A stretch of DNA of 64,000 nucleotides from Vibrio barjaei (GTDB taxonomy: Bacteria; Pseudomonadota; Gammaproteobacteria; Enterobacterales; Vibrionaceae), in contig NZ_LQXO02000026.1 in assembly GCF_001639065.2 (NCBI RefSeq), positions 62,001 to 126,000 of the forward strand, given 5' to 3'. Position 1 is the first letter of the stretch; the number at the start of each line of letters is the position of its first letter. Shown here in pieces: positions 1 through 7,717 of this stretch. Under the pieces are notes generated by a model that saw only the letters and a program-made list of their open reading frames with translations, ran no database searches and was not told where the DNA came from. A program made the translations under genes and the position numbers.

Positions 1-180
1 AAATAAAAGATGCGCTAGTGTAGTGGCATAAAGGCGTTGTGACGAATGAAATATTATATAAAGGAAACGTTTTTCTGATTAATAAAACTAATGATACGAC
101 TTGTTCCTTCACCTCAAGACTTTACCTCTAGCAAAATTCCATAGACAATACGCCCCAATTGTTTTCGCTTAACTGTCACT
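1..180. other. Left-edge non-coding stretch before epmC
   Basis: No ORF is visible here. The sequence is AT-rich with TATTATATAAAGG near 51-63. It probably carries the epmC promoter, but no clear -35/-10 pair stands out. Confidence 0.4.
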
Positions 181-711
181 ATGCAGCATCAGTACCAAGA
201 TTTAATTACTATTTTTAACCAAACTTTCTATCAGGAATTCAACACTAAGCTAGAGCTTGGTGGAGATGAGCCTATCTATTTACCTGCCGACGAAACAACG
301 GAATATCATCGTATTGTCTTTGCACGGGGCTTTTACGCTTCAGGCTTACATGAGATTGCACACTGGTGTGTGGCGGGACCTGAAAGAAGATTATTGGAAG
401 ATTTTGGCTACTGGTATCATCCTGATGGGCGTACTCAGGAAGTGCAGAGTGAATTTGAGAAAGTAGAAATTCGCCCTCAAGCTTATGAATGGATTTTATC
501 GGTCAGTGCGGGTTTTCCGTTTACCGTAAGTTGTGACAATCTAAGCGGCGATTTTGAGCCAGATAGAGTGGCATTTATGAGTAAAGTACACGACGAGGTA
601 ATGGTGATACTTTCTAAAGGTATCCCTAAGCGGGTATTGGCACTTTCTCAAGCACTAAGACAGTTTTATCAAACCCCTGAACTTAGCCGTGACCAATTTG
701 CGGTTCGTTAG
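181..711 (+). CDS. epmC: Elongation factor P hydroxylase EpmC (YfcM)
   Basis: The 176-residue protein matches the EpmC/YfcM family in length and in its HEIAHW metal-binding-type motif at residues 57-62, followed by GPERR and a conserved FGYWY stretch. In this family the enzyme hydroxylates the beta-lysyl-lysine side chain of translation factor EF-P, the last step after EpmA and EpmB; it is cytosolic. The ATG at 181 has no good Shine-Dalgarno, but no other start lies between it and the in-frame stop at 142-144. yfcL follows after 24 bp, so the two are probably co-transcribed. Confidence 0.93.
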   Translation: MQHQYQDLITIFNQTFYQEFNTKLELGGDEPIYLPADETTEYHRIVFARGFYASGLHEIAHWCVAGPERRLLEDFGYWYHPDGRTQEVQSEFEKVEIRPQAYEWILSVSAGFPFTVSCDNLSGDFEPDRVAFMSKVHDEVMVILSKGIPKRVLALSQALRQFYQTPELSRDQFAVR

Positions 712-735
712 AGCAAACTAGGAAAGACCTAAACT

Positions 736-999
736 ATGATCATCGAATATGAAGAAAAACTTCTAGAGACCATTGATTCTCGCATCCAAGACGCATCCGA
801 AGATGAGTTGTTTGCTGGTGGGTATCTTCGCGGCCACATTTCGTTGTCAGCGGCTTCTTGTGAGGAAGAAGGAGTAGTGGATCTGGCAGAGTTCAAAACT
901 CGTATTCAGGCTAGCATTGATGAAGCGAAATCTGAATTGTCACCAGCCGATAGAATCATAGTGAACGATCTTTGGACCGAACTACAAGCCGAGATCTAA
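736..999 (+). CDS. yfcL: YfcL family protein
   Basis: This 87-residue acidic protein matches the YfcL family, which sits beside epmC/yfcM in many gamma-proteobacteria. Its biochemical role is not known. There is no signal peptide or membrane segment; the C-terminal half looks helical (LAEFKTRIQASIDEA). The start at 736 is preceded by AGGAAAG. It lies 24 bp behind epmC, suggesting one transcript. Confidence 0.85.
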   Translation: MIIEYEEKLLETIDSRIQDASEDELFAGGYLRGHISLSAASCEEEGVVDLAEFKTRIQASIDEAKSELSPADRIIVNDLWTELQAEI

Positions 1000-1112
1000 T
1001 CTTGTTCGAAAAAATTGATTGATTTGATTGGTTTTACTCGCTTGTTGAAAATGATGGATAGGTTAACCTTTAAACAACTTCTTAAAACGTTGTCACTAAT
1101 AAGGAACTTGTC

Positions 1113-1634
1113 ATGAAAGTAATCGCATTCGGAGCCAGCACGAGCAGTACTTCTATCAACAAAGCATTAGCTACTTATGCTGCAAATTTGATTGAAGGCG
1201 CGGACGTTGAAGTACTCGATCTTACCCAGTTTGATGTGCCAATGTTTAGCGAAGATAAAGAAAAAGAAATTGGCCAAGCAGAAGGGGCAAAGACGTTTTT
1301 AACGGCTATTCATCAAGCTGATGCTTTGGTTATTTCTTTCGCAGAACACAATGGCCATCATCCTGCGGCGTATAAAAACTTGTTTGATTGGGCAACACGT
1401 ATTGAGCGCGAAGTATTCAAGGGGATTCCAGCAATTTACTTAGCGACTTCGCCAGGCCCTGGTGGCGCGAGCAACGTTCTTGCTGCTGCGGCTAACTCTG
1501 CACCTTATTTTGGCGGTAACGTGAAAGCCACAATCTCGGTGCCAAGTTTTTACGACAACTTTGACTTGGAAGCGGGAAGTTTGCGCAATGCAGAACTCGC
1601 TGAGCAAATTCAAACCGCAGTTAAACAGTTATAA
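1113..1634 (+). CDS. NADPH-dependent FMN reductase family protein
   Basis: The 173-residue flavodoxin-fold protein has the phosphate-binding loop GASTSSTSIN at residues 7-16 and the second flavin loop SPGPGGASN near residue 112, both typical of the NADPH-dependent FMN reductase family (ChrR/SsuE/azoreductase-like). It likely reduces FMN or quinones in the cytosol; the exact substrate cannot be read from sequence. AAGGAA lies 6 nt before the ATG. A hairpin without a U-tract follows the stop. Confidence 0.85.
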   Translation: MKVIAFGASTSSTSINKALATYAANLIEGADVEVLDLTQFDVPMFSEDKEKEIGQAEGAKTFLTAIHQADALVISFAEHNGHHPAAYKNLFDWATRIEREVFKGIPAIYLATSPGPGGASNVLAAAANSAPYFGGNVKATISVPSFYDNFDLEAGSLRNAELAEQIQTAVKQL

Positions 1635-1639
1635 ATCGA

Positions 1640-1663
1640 TATAGGCGGCATTGGCCGCCTATA
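1640..1663 (+). terminator. Hairpin after the FMN reductase gene
   Basis: TATAGGCGGC pairs perfectly with GCCGCCTATA around an ATTG loop, 5 nt after the stop codon. No U-tract follows, so it may stabilise the 3' end rather than terminate alone. Confidence 0.5.
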
Positions 1664-1785
1664 TACTCTTCATAGAACCTGTCACCTTCGTCCTGACTTT
1701 ACTTTATCAATAATCACTAATTCATTTGGTGTTTGGCTTACCGAAGGAGTACCCTAACAACAAACTAAAATCATAAGGATGTATC

Positions 1786-2763
1786 ATGATTAAGCTTGCG
1801 ATAGTAGGAACCAATTGGATTAGTGAGAAGTTTGCCCAAGCGGCACTAGAAAGTGGAAAATTCACCGTGCGTGGCGTTTATTCTCGAGCGCTAGAGACAG
1901 CAAAGCGTTTTGGTGAGCCTCTTGGAGCGACGTCGTTTTTTGATAGTTTAGATGAGCTCGGTATATCGACAGACATTGACGCAGTTTATATTGCTTCTCC
2001 TAACAGTCTGCACTGCCAGCAAGCGATTCAACTTATGCGCGCGGGCAAACACGTGATTTGTGAAAAGCCGTTAGCTTCGAATATTAAAGAAGTTGAGCAG
2101 ATGTTGGAGGTTGCCAAAGAGAACGGCGTCATCCTAATGGAAGCCTTCAAAACGGCGTACTTACCTAACTTTATCGAGTTAAAAAAAGCCACGAAGGAAC
2201 TAGGTCGCCTACATAAGGTTCATTTGACCTATTGCCAATATTCCTCCCGTTACCAAAGATACCTTGATGGCGACAATCCAAATACATTCAATCCTGAGTT
2301 TTCTAATGGCTCTATTATGGATATTGGTTTTTACTCCGTTGCTGCAGCGGTTGAGTTATTTGGCGCCCCAAGCAAGATTCAAGCGTCTGGCCATTTACTG
2401 GAGTCGGGCGTTGATGCGCACGGCACTGTATTACTAAGTTATCCGGACTTTGATGTGACGCTGGAGCATTCAAAGGTGAGTAACAGTTACGCGGCGAGCG
2501 AGATTCAAGGTGAAGAGGCGAGCTTATTACTTACTCACTTTTCTGAGTGTCTAGGCTTTGAAAAGCGCGAAAGAAGCGGTGAAGTTACCAGCGTGTCGCT
2601 TCCACAAGTAGAGAACAGCATGATGTATGAAGCTGAGGCGTTTGCTTCTATGATTATTGCGCAAGAAATGGATCCGCATGCGATGCAGCGTTCGTTGGAT
2701 ATTTCGAGAATAATTACTGAAGTACGTTTGCAGACGGGTGTGGTGTTCCCAGCTGACAAATAA
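1786..2763 (+). CDS. Gfo/Idh/MocA family oxidoreductase
   Basis: The 325-residue protein has the N-terminal Rossmann dinucleotide motif (VGTNWISEKF, 7-16) and the EKP signature at 93-95 in the usual place, followed by the C-terminal alpha/beta domain. Members oxidise or reduce sugars, inositols or related compounds with NAD(P); the substrate here is unknown. AAGGATGTATC before the ATG is a good ribosome-binding site. It stands alone and converges on the MFS gene across a long shared hairpin. Confidence 0.88.
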   Translation: MIKLAIVGTNWISEKFAQAALESGKFTVRGVYSRALETAKRFGEPLGATSFFDSLDELGISTDIDAVYIASPNSLHCQQAIQLMRAGKHVICEKPLASNIKEVEQMLEVAKENGVILMEAFKTAYLPNFIELKKATKELGRLHKVHLTYCQYSSRYQRYLDGDNPNTFNPEFSNGSIMDIGFYSVAAAVELFGAPSKIQASGHLLESGVDAHGTVLLSYPDFDVTLEHSKVSNSYAASEIQGEEASLLLTHFSECLGFEKRERSGEVTSVSLPQVENSMMYEAEAFASMIIAQEMDPHAMQRSLDISRIITEVRLQTGVVFPADK

Positions 2764-2772
2764 CCGATAGAA

Positions 2773-2811
2773 AAAGTAAAGGAGCCGATAAGATATCGGC
2801 TCCTTTACTTT
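2773..2811. terminator. Bidirectional terminator between the Gfo/Idh/MocA and MFS genes
   Basis: An 18-bp perfect stem (AAAGTAAAGGAGCCGATA and its complement) has a 3-nt loop. It overlaps the last codon and stop of the MFS gene on the minus strand. The A/T flanks allow use from both sides. Confidence 0.85.
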
Positions 2812-4036
2812 ATGCTTTCTGATGATTTGAATCAGTTGACGTAGCTAAAGAGCGTTCTATGATTTTGGATTTACCAAGGCCTATGAACACCATCACTGTG
2901 GCGACGACAATGCAGATAGCGCCGACACCGACTTGTCCTTGAAAATCACCAGTTGCCGTAGCTGACTGGGCGACAATTGGCCCAAGTGCAAGACCTACTG
3001 TACCAATCTCTGGCCCGTAGGAACTGAAATACCCCGACTTATCGGTGGTGGCTAATGCGGTGTAGTAACGTGCATACATCATGTTCCATAGCATGATGTA
3101 AAATGCTGAAAAACCGAGGAAAGAGGTGGTGTCATTGGTGCTAGCCATACCAAAGCAAACTGCGGCATTGATGATACTTAACGAGACAATTATAGTGGTA
3201 TGACTGTACTTTTTATCCACTACAGCCGTCAAAATACCACCAACAACTGCCATTACCGAACCAACCGCCAATACTAAACCGACATCTTCGGTGGAGGCTT
3301 GCATATCATCGCCAATAATTTCGATGTACGGGTAAATAATTCCTAGACTCAAGCTGTACACAAGAAATGCACCGCCAACCCATATCATTGGGACGACAAA
3401 TGTTTTCTTATCCACCTTGCTCTGACTACCTTCTGATATCTCAAGATCTTTGTCGAGACGACCATTATCTGGGTAGAACCAAAATGCCACTAAGCAAAGA
3501 GCGGATGCGAACATAAAGAATTGATATAGCGCATTCAAGCCATAGGTTGCCATTAACTCAGGAATGAGGATAAACCACGTGATCAACCATACATTCAGAG
3601 CTGCAATCATATAGCCAAAATTTCGACCCGGGTGACGAGTAACACTCATTCCGACAAGACCTAATGAGTAACCAATACCTTGACCACTACCTGCAATGAG
3701 GCGACTTAGTATAAAACTGTCAAAATCTTGTGCAGTCATACTTAAATAGTTGCCAGCAATCAGTGCAAGTGCAGCAAGGTATCCAATATAGCGCCAATTA
3801 GTACGACGAATGAGTAGCAACGAGAAGAGGAGTGATGAAAGGGCGGTGGCTAATAATTCGTACATGGCAATACTTTCGATTTGTGCGTCATTTAATGACA
3901 TCACTTCGGCCGCACCACCTAACATAAAAGGTAGAAAGTTAAAGGCATTTGGGGCGAACATTACCAGCATCATGGCAGCAATGATCAGGGCTTTGGAGTC
4001 GATTGTCCTGGCGGGGCTCACAAAGTGTTTTAACAT
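2810..4036 (-). CDS. MFS transporter
   Basis: The 408-residue protein has about 12 hydrophobic segments in two halves separated by a charged loop (RLDKDLEISEGSQSKVDKK, about 193-211), as in major facilitator superfamily permeases. It would sit in the inner membrane; its cargo is not identifiable. GGAGATAACT directly precedes the ATG. The promoter region carries the dyad at 4113-4129 that also lies before the acyl-CoA ligase gene, so the two genes may share control and a pathway, probably by the LuxR-type regulator at 6216. It could import or export a carboxylic acid, but that is inference. Confidence 0.85.
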   Translation of the reverse strand: MLKHFVSPARTIDSKALIIAAMMLVMFAPNAFNFLPFMLGGAAEVMSLNDAQIESIAMYELLATALSSLLFSLLLIRRTNWRYIGYLAALALIAGNYLSMTAQDFDSFILSRLIAGSGQGIGYSLGLVGMSVTRHPGRNFGYMIAALNVWLITWFILIPELMATYGLNALYQFFMFASALCLVAFWFYPDNGRLDKDLEISEGSQSKVDKKTFVVPMIWVGGAFLVYSLSLGIIYPYIEIIGDDMQASTEDVGLVLAVGSVMAVVGGILTAVVDKKYSHTTIIVSLSIINAAVCFGMASTNDTTSFLGFSAFYIMLWNMMYARYYTALATTDKSGYFSSYGPEIGTVGLALGPIVAQSATATGDFQGQVGVGAICIVVATVMVFIGLGKSKIIERSLATSTDSNHQKA

Positions 4037-4112
4037 AGTTATCTCCTATCCATCCTAGATTAGGTTTGTTAATGATATGTTAATCATGAGTGTTATTGAT
4101 GAATTACAGTAG

Positions 4113-4129
4113 TACCCTTATGGGTTACA
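4113..4129 (-). promoter_or_regulatory. Dyad motif, site B (MFS promoter)
   Basis: The plus strand reads GTACCCTTATGGGTTAC, an inverted repeat 77 bp upstream of the MFS start. Close copies lie at 5943-5960 and 38545-38562 in the same orientation relative to their genes. The ACCC/GGGT arms resemble a dimeric LuxR/FixJ-type binding site; the likely binder is the regulator at 6216. Confidence 0.65.
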
Positions 4130-4168
4130 AAAATGTTGCAATTGTACTTGTTGTGTAAAGTGTTACTT

Positions 4169-4203
4169 CCCTCAATATCTGTTCATCGAACACATATTGA
4201 GGG
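4169..4203 (-). terminator. Stem-loop after the acyl-CoA ligase gene
   Basis: CCCTCAATAT pairs with ATATTGAGGG, with an inner GTTC/GAAC stem, 60 bp after the ligase stop on the minus strand. Only a weak U-run follows, so its termination strength is uncertain. Confidence 0.5.
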
Positions 4204-4263
4204 CGGGAAGGTTTAGAGGGGCGTTATCTATGTGGCGTGTTATCGTTTAACTCAAAGCGACGA

Positions 4264-5880
4264 TCAACCGAGAACATAGTCTTTAAAGTGATCTCGCAGA
4301 TCTTTTTTACTGAGTTTGCCAGTGGCGGTGTGGGGAAGTTCGTTAATAAACTCAACGGCATCGGGGATACAGAATTTTGCGACTTTACCATCGAAGTGAG
4401 CCAAGAGCTCTGATTCTGTTACAGTCACATCATGAGTTACTGCAATAAGCAGCGGGCGTTCGCCCCACTTGTTGTGCGAAACACCAATCACTGCTGCTTC
4501 TTTGATATCAGGGTGCCCTACGGCAATGTTCTCCAGTTCAATTGAGCTAATCCATTCGCCCCCTGACTTAATGACATCTTTTGAACGATCGGTGATTTGC
4601 ATATAACCATCAGAATCAATACTGGCCACGTCTCCGGTATCAAAGTAGCCGTTGCTATCAACACTCTCACCCTGCTTGTAGTACCCTGAGGCAATCCACG
4701 GGCCTCGTACTTTGACCGAGCCAAATTGGTGACCATCCCACGGTACCTGATTGCCTTGCCAATCTTCTATTCGCATGTCTACGCCAAACACAATGCGACC
4801 TTGTTTAAGCTGGTACCCCATCTTTTTTTCGTCAGCAAGTGAACGTAGCTTTGGCTTGAGTTTATTGAAGGTGCCAAGAGGGCTCATTTCAGTCATACCC
4901 CACGCATGGTGCATCGAGACATTAAATAATTCATCGAACTCCCTTATTAACACTTCAGGACAAGCAGAGCCCCCGACGACGATTCGCTTGAGACTTGGTA
5001 TTTGCAGCTCTGACTGTTTTAAGTGCTCCAACAACATCAGCCACACCACCGGCACACCCGCTGTCATGGTCACACCTTCATTGTTAATAAGCTCAGTCAA
5101 TGTGGCACCATCTGCCATTTTTGGTCCGGGCATAACGAGCTTAGTCCCAGTCATTGGGGCACTGTACGCCAGCCCCCACCCGTTGACATGAAACATAGGT
5201 ACGATAGGCATTACGCATTCATCGATGGAAAGCCCAAACGCATCAGGTAGAGCACTGCCTAATGAATGAAGGACTGTCGACCGATGTGAGTAAAGCACGC
5301 CTTTGGGATGACCTGTTGTCCCCGAGGTATAGCATAGAGAACTGGCGTCATCTTCTTCTAGCTCTGGCCAAGTAAATACAGTGCTTCGGTCTGCGATAAA
5401 ACTTTCGTAGTCCAATAGGTTTTCGATTTGAGATTCAGGTAAGTGAGCATGGTCCGTTAGTGCGATGAAGTGGTTAACGGTAGCGAGTTTGCTTTGCAGT
5501 TTTTCAATAAGAGGTGCGAAGAGTGGGTCAAAGAACACTATGGTGTCTTCTGCATGATTAATGATGTACTCAATTTGTTGTTCAAAGAGTCTAGGGTTGA
5601 CGGTGTGTAATACCCCCCCAGAACAAGAGATGGCGTAGTACAGCTCAAGATGTCGGTAGTCATTCCATGCAAGCGTAGCGACACGCTGACCCTTTTTTAA
5701 TCCCAATGATTTGAGGGCATTCGCCAATTGTCGAGTTCGCGAAAAGGCGTCAGACAAAGTATAGCGGTGTCTAGGGTTGTCGTAGGTTACCGAGACTATT
5801 TCGGTATCGCCATTGACGCGGTCGGCGTGACGCATGATTTCAGTGATGGTGAGGGGGACGTTCATCATCTGTCCTTTCAT
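4264..5880 (-). CDS. AMP-binding acyl-CoA ligase (medium/long-chain fatty acyl-CoA synthetase type)
   Basis: The 538-residue ANL-superfamily enzyme has the AMP-binding loop [11 protein letters not shown] at 184-194, GMTEMSP in the adenylation core, the hinge region [20 protein letters not shown], and a C-terminal TATGKLSK whose Lys is catalytic. Such enzymes join a carboxylic acid to CoA through an acyl-adenylate. The chain length it uses cannot be read; it is closer in layout to AlkK/FadK-like ligases than to FadD. The ATG at 5880 has GGAG at 8 nt; an internal ATG at 5868 is a possible alternative. It lies divergent to the LuxR-type regulator and carries dyad site A upstream. Confidence 0.88.
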   Translation of the reverse strand: MKGQMMNVPLTITEIMRHADRVNGDTEIVSVTYDNPRHRYTLSDAFSRTRQLANALKSLGLKKGQRVATLAWNDYRHLELYYAISCSGGVLHTVNPRLFEQQIEYIINHAEDTIVFFDPLFAPLIEKLQSKLATVNHFIALTDHAHLPESQIENLLDYESFIADRSTVFTWPELEEDDASSLCYTSGTTGHPKGVLYSHRSTVLHSLGSALPDAFGLSIDECVMPIVPMFHVNGWGLAYSAPMTGTKLVMPGPKMADGATLTELINNEGVTMTAGVPVVWLMLLEHLKQSELQIPSLKRIVVGGSACPEVLIREFDELFNVSMHHAWGMTEMSPLGTFNKLKPKLRSLADEKKMGYQLKQGRIVFGVDMRIEDWQGNQVPWDGHQFGSVKVRGPWIASGYYKQGESVDSNGYFDTGDVASIDSDGYMQITDRSKDVIKSGGEWISSIELENIAVGHPDIKEAAVIGVSHNKWGERPLLIAVTHDVTVTESELLAHFDGKVAKFCIPDAVEFINELPHTATGKLSKKDLRDHFKDYVLG

Positions 5881-6215
5881 TATGCAACTCCATTTGTGTT
5901 GATGAAATGTAAACAGTATGTGATCGCTTTTCTTTTGGGTATGTACCCTGATGGGGTTACGTGCTCGAGGTGACTTAAGAGGTCTACGTTGGAACTAGGT
6001 TCAATCTGTGATGGCTTTCATCAAAACGCAGGTATTTTACTTTTTATCATCAACAATATTTGCCATTGTGTGCTAAATAATGTCCAAAAATAGTCGCGAG
6101 TTTGACAAATCGAATAGGTCGTTAGGTCATCGTTTGAGATATTTAATTGGTGGATTTGAGCTCGTTCCCTTGACGTGGTATTTCATCAGGGAGCGATACG
6201 TGATAAGGAGTGTCT
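5881..6215. other. Divergent promoter region between the ligase and LuxR-type regulator genes
   Basis: This 335-bp gap holds dyad site A (5943-5960), a small palindrome GGGTATGTACCC overlapping it (5937-5948), and a partial CRP-like half-site TGTGATGGCTTTCATC near 6008. The regulator's ribosome-binding site AAGGAG is at 6205-6210. No small ORF or structured RNA stands out. Confidence 0.5.
5943..5960 (-). promoter_or_regulatory. Dyad motif, site A (acyl-CoA ligase promoter)
   Basis: The plus strand reads GTACCCTGATGGGGTTAC, 63 bp upstream of the ligase start. It matches sites B and C at nearly every arm position and keeps the same orientation relative to the downstream gene. It lies in the intergenic region shared with the LuxR-type regulator gene, the natural candidate to bind it. 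Confidence 0.65.
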
Positions 6216-7052
6216 ATGTCAATTTTTATGGACGGGTGGATGGAGTTTAGCCATCGCTATCCTCCTCTTATTGAAGCAATAGGTGAGCAGTGCTTTTTGG
6301 AAAAACTGTCTCAGCTAATCACCAATATTGTTGACTATGAAAGTCTGGTTGTTATGGGCTTTAGCGAAGATAAAGCCCCTGTGGTCATCTATAACGATAC
6401 CAACTTCTTTGCCGAACAGAGCAGAGATAAAGAATTTATGGGGGCGTTAGTTTTGGATCCGTTTTACCAACTGATCCGCAGAGGCGTGAGAGAAGGGGTG
6501 TATAAACTGGATGAAATCGCTCCGGACGAGTTTTATAGCAGTGATTATTACCATCAGATATACAAAAAGACTGGCTTACAGCAAGAAATAGGATTGATTG
6601 TGACTTGTACCGAAGGATTCACTTTGGTGCTTTCTGCTGGGCTGAGAAATAAACAGAGCGTTGAATGTGATGAGAAGTACCGTCTGAATTTATACTTTGA
6701 CATGCTTAAATCAGCCATTCGTAAACATTTTGAGTTGGGTAGCCCAGAAGAAAGAACGATTGGGCATCAGCTCAATGACATTTTTAGTAACTTTGGGAAA
6801 GACTTCCTCAGTGAAAGGGAATGCCAAGTGACGCAACTGGTTCTGCAAGGCTATTCAACCAAAGCGATTGCACCATTGTTAGAAGTCAGCACCGAAACGG
6901 TCAAAGTTTACAGAAAGCGGATTCATAACAAACTCAAGATATCATCCCAATCCGAGTTGTTTTCTCTTTTTCTTGAGGCGGCATCGACGGTTCCTGCTGA
7001 TAGTAATATCGATCCATTGACGGTCTATTTCGGAGGCAAACATGTCCACTGA
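6216..7052 (+). CDS. LuxR-family transcriptional regulator
   Basis: The 278-residue protein ends in a LuxR/FixJ helix-turn-helix (FLSERECQVTQLVLQGYS, then TKAIAPLLEVSTETVKVYRK, about 203-240). The N-terminal 180 residues look like a GAF-like or acyl-ligand sensing fold but lack a receiver domain, so it is probably ligand-responsive rather than phosphorylated. I choose ATG 6216 because AAGGAG lies 5 nt upstream; the GTG at 6210 would overlap that site. It is divergent from the acyl-CoA ligase, and the dyad sites at 4113, 5943 and 38545 are good candidates for its operators. It is not a recognisable LuxI-paired quorum sensor. Confidence 0.85.
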   Translation: MSIFMDGWMEFSHRYPPLIEAIGEQCFLEKLSQLITNIVDYESLVVMGFSEDKAPVVIYNDTNFFAEQSRDKEFMGALVLDPFYQLIRRGVREGVYKLDEIAPDEFYSSDYYHQIYKKTGLQQEIGLIVTCTEGFTLVLSAGLRNKQSVECDEKYRLNLYFDMLKSAIRKHFELGSPEERTIGHQLNDIFSNFGKDFLSERECQVTQLVLQGYSTKAIAPLLEVSTETVKVYRKRIHNKLKISSQSELFSLFLEAASTVPADSNIDPLTVYFGGKHVH

Positions 7053-7113
7053 TGATGATGGTACTGTCACCTCATTGGGGAATTCAATTTCTACCGAAAG
7101 CGCGGAACAATAA
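7042..7113 (+). CDS. Candidate micro-ORF 1 (23 residues) overlapping the regulator's 3' end
   Basis: An ATG at 7042 sits 5 nt after GGAGG (7032-7036), a strong Shine-Dalgarno inside the end of the LuxR-type gene. The peptide starts MSTDDDG, is acidic and Ser/Thr-rich, and ends in TAA whose last A is the first base of the next ATG. It has no recognised family. The ribosome-binding site is the only positive evidence of translation. Confidence 0.3.
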   Translation: MSTDDDGTVTSLGNSISTESAEQ

Positions 7114-7238
7114 TGATGTTGGCACGGGCAAGCAGCAGCAATCAAGCTGCGGCAATGAAGTTTGCTAGTGACACATCTCCTTATCTGAACTCACGCTTGA
7201 GCCGCGTGAAAACATCAGTTTCCCCGACCTCCTGGTAG
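7113..7238 (+). CDS. Candidate micro-ORF 2 (41 residues), coupled to micro-ORF 1
   Basis: Its ATG overlaps the stop of micro-ORF 1 (TAATG), and a second ATG follows directly. The peptide starts MMLARASSSN, is basic and Ser-rich, and its stop lies inside the terminator loop at 7223-7250. No family is recognised. Translation coupling is plausible but unproven. Confidence 0.22.
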   Translation: MMLARASSSNQAAAMKFASDTSPYLNSRLSRVKTSVSPTSW

Positions 7239-7257
7239 TCAGAGGTCGGGTCTTTTT
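7223..7257 (+). terminator. Rho-independent terminator after the LuxR-type regulator
   Basis: CCCGACCTC pairs with GAGGTCGGG around a 10-nt loop and is followed by TCTTTTT. Confidence 0.9.
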
Positions 7258-7298
7258 GTGATCTCTATCCTAGGGTTTTTGTGCGTCATTCACTTGTG

Positions 7299-7348
7299 TG
7301 TGATTATGTTCACATTTAGGTTTTTTTTGACATTTGATAATTCTACAG
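7299..7348 (+). promoter_or_regulatory. oppA promoter with class II CRP site
   Basis: A perfect CRP palindrome core TGTGA-N6-TCACA occupies 7299-7314. A -10 hexamer GATAAT is at 7336-7341, predicting a start near 7348. The CRP centre at 7306.5 then falls at -41.5, the exact class II position, overlapping the -35 region. This supports cAMP-CRP activation of the opp operon. Confidence 0.8.
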
Positions 7349-7717
7349 CAAGGGTAGAATGAAAACGAATTGTTAAACTTGTTGCTGGATAATTGGCACA
7401 ATGTGCTGAATAATCGTTAACAAATAGAATTATCAATATTAATTTCTGGCAATATTTCTCAGAGTAGAGAGAAGTTGTCAATTCACCTTCACATTACAGT
7501 ATATTCATCTAATTTTTACCTATTGCAGGAGAATTATGCCATTTTTGCTACAAAAATATGGCAAATTAGTTCGAAGGTTGGTAATGTGAACCGCAATCTT
7601 TGTATGGATTTAGAATTAAATGCTCAAAAAATGAGCTAAATAAATCTAAAATGCTGTCCGTTCTAGCAATCCTACGAAGAAGTCATGGATGCAAAATTAA
7701 AACTTGGAGTTAAATGC
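7349..7717 (+). other. Long oppA 5' leader
   Basis: About 370 nt lie between the predicted transcription start and the oppA ATG. The stretch is AT-rich and contains a hairpin near 7537-7566 (TGCCAT and ATGGCA arms with T/A-rich inner pairs). I see no known riboswitch. Long leaders on oppA genes are often targets of small RNAs, but I cannot show a pairing site here. Confidence 0.45.

Noticed and set aside
6008..6023. CRP-like site TGTGATGGCTTTCATC before the LuxR-type regulator
   Set aside because: Only one half-site is intact; the second arm matches 3 of 5 positions, too weak to call.
7327..7332. TTGACA as the -35 box of oppA
   Set aside because: No acceptable -10 lies 16-18 bp downstream, whereas the GATAAT with the CRP site fits a class II promoter.
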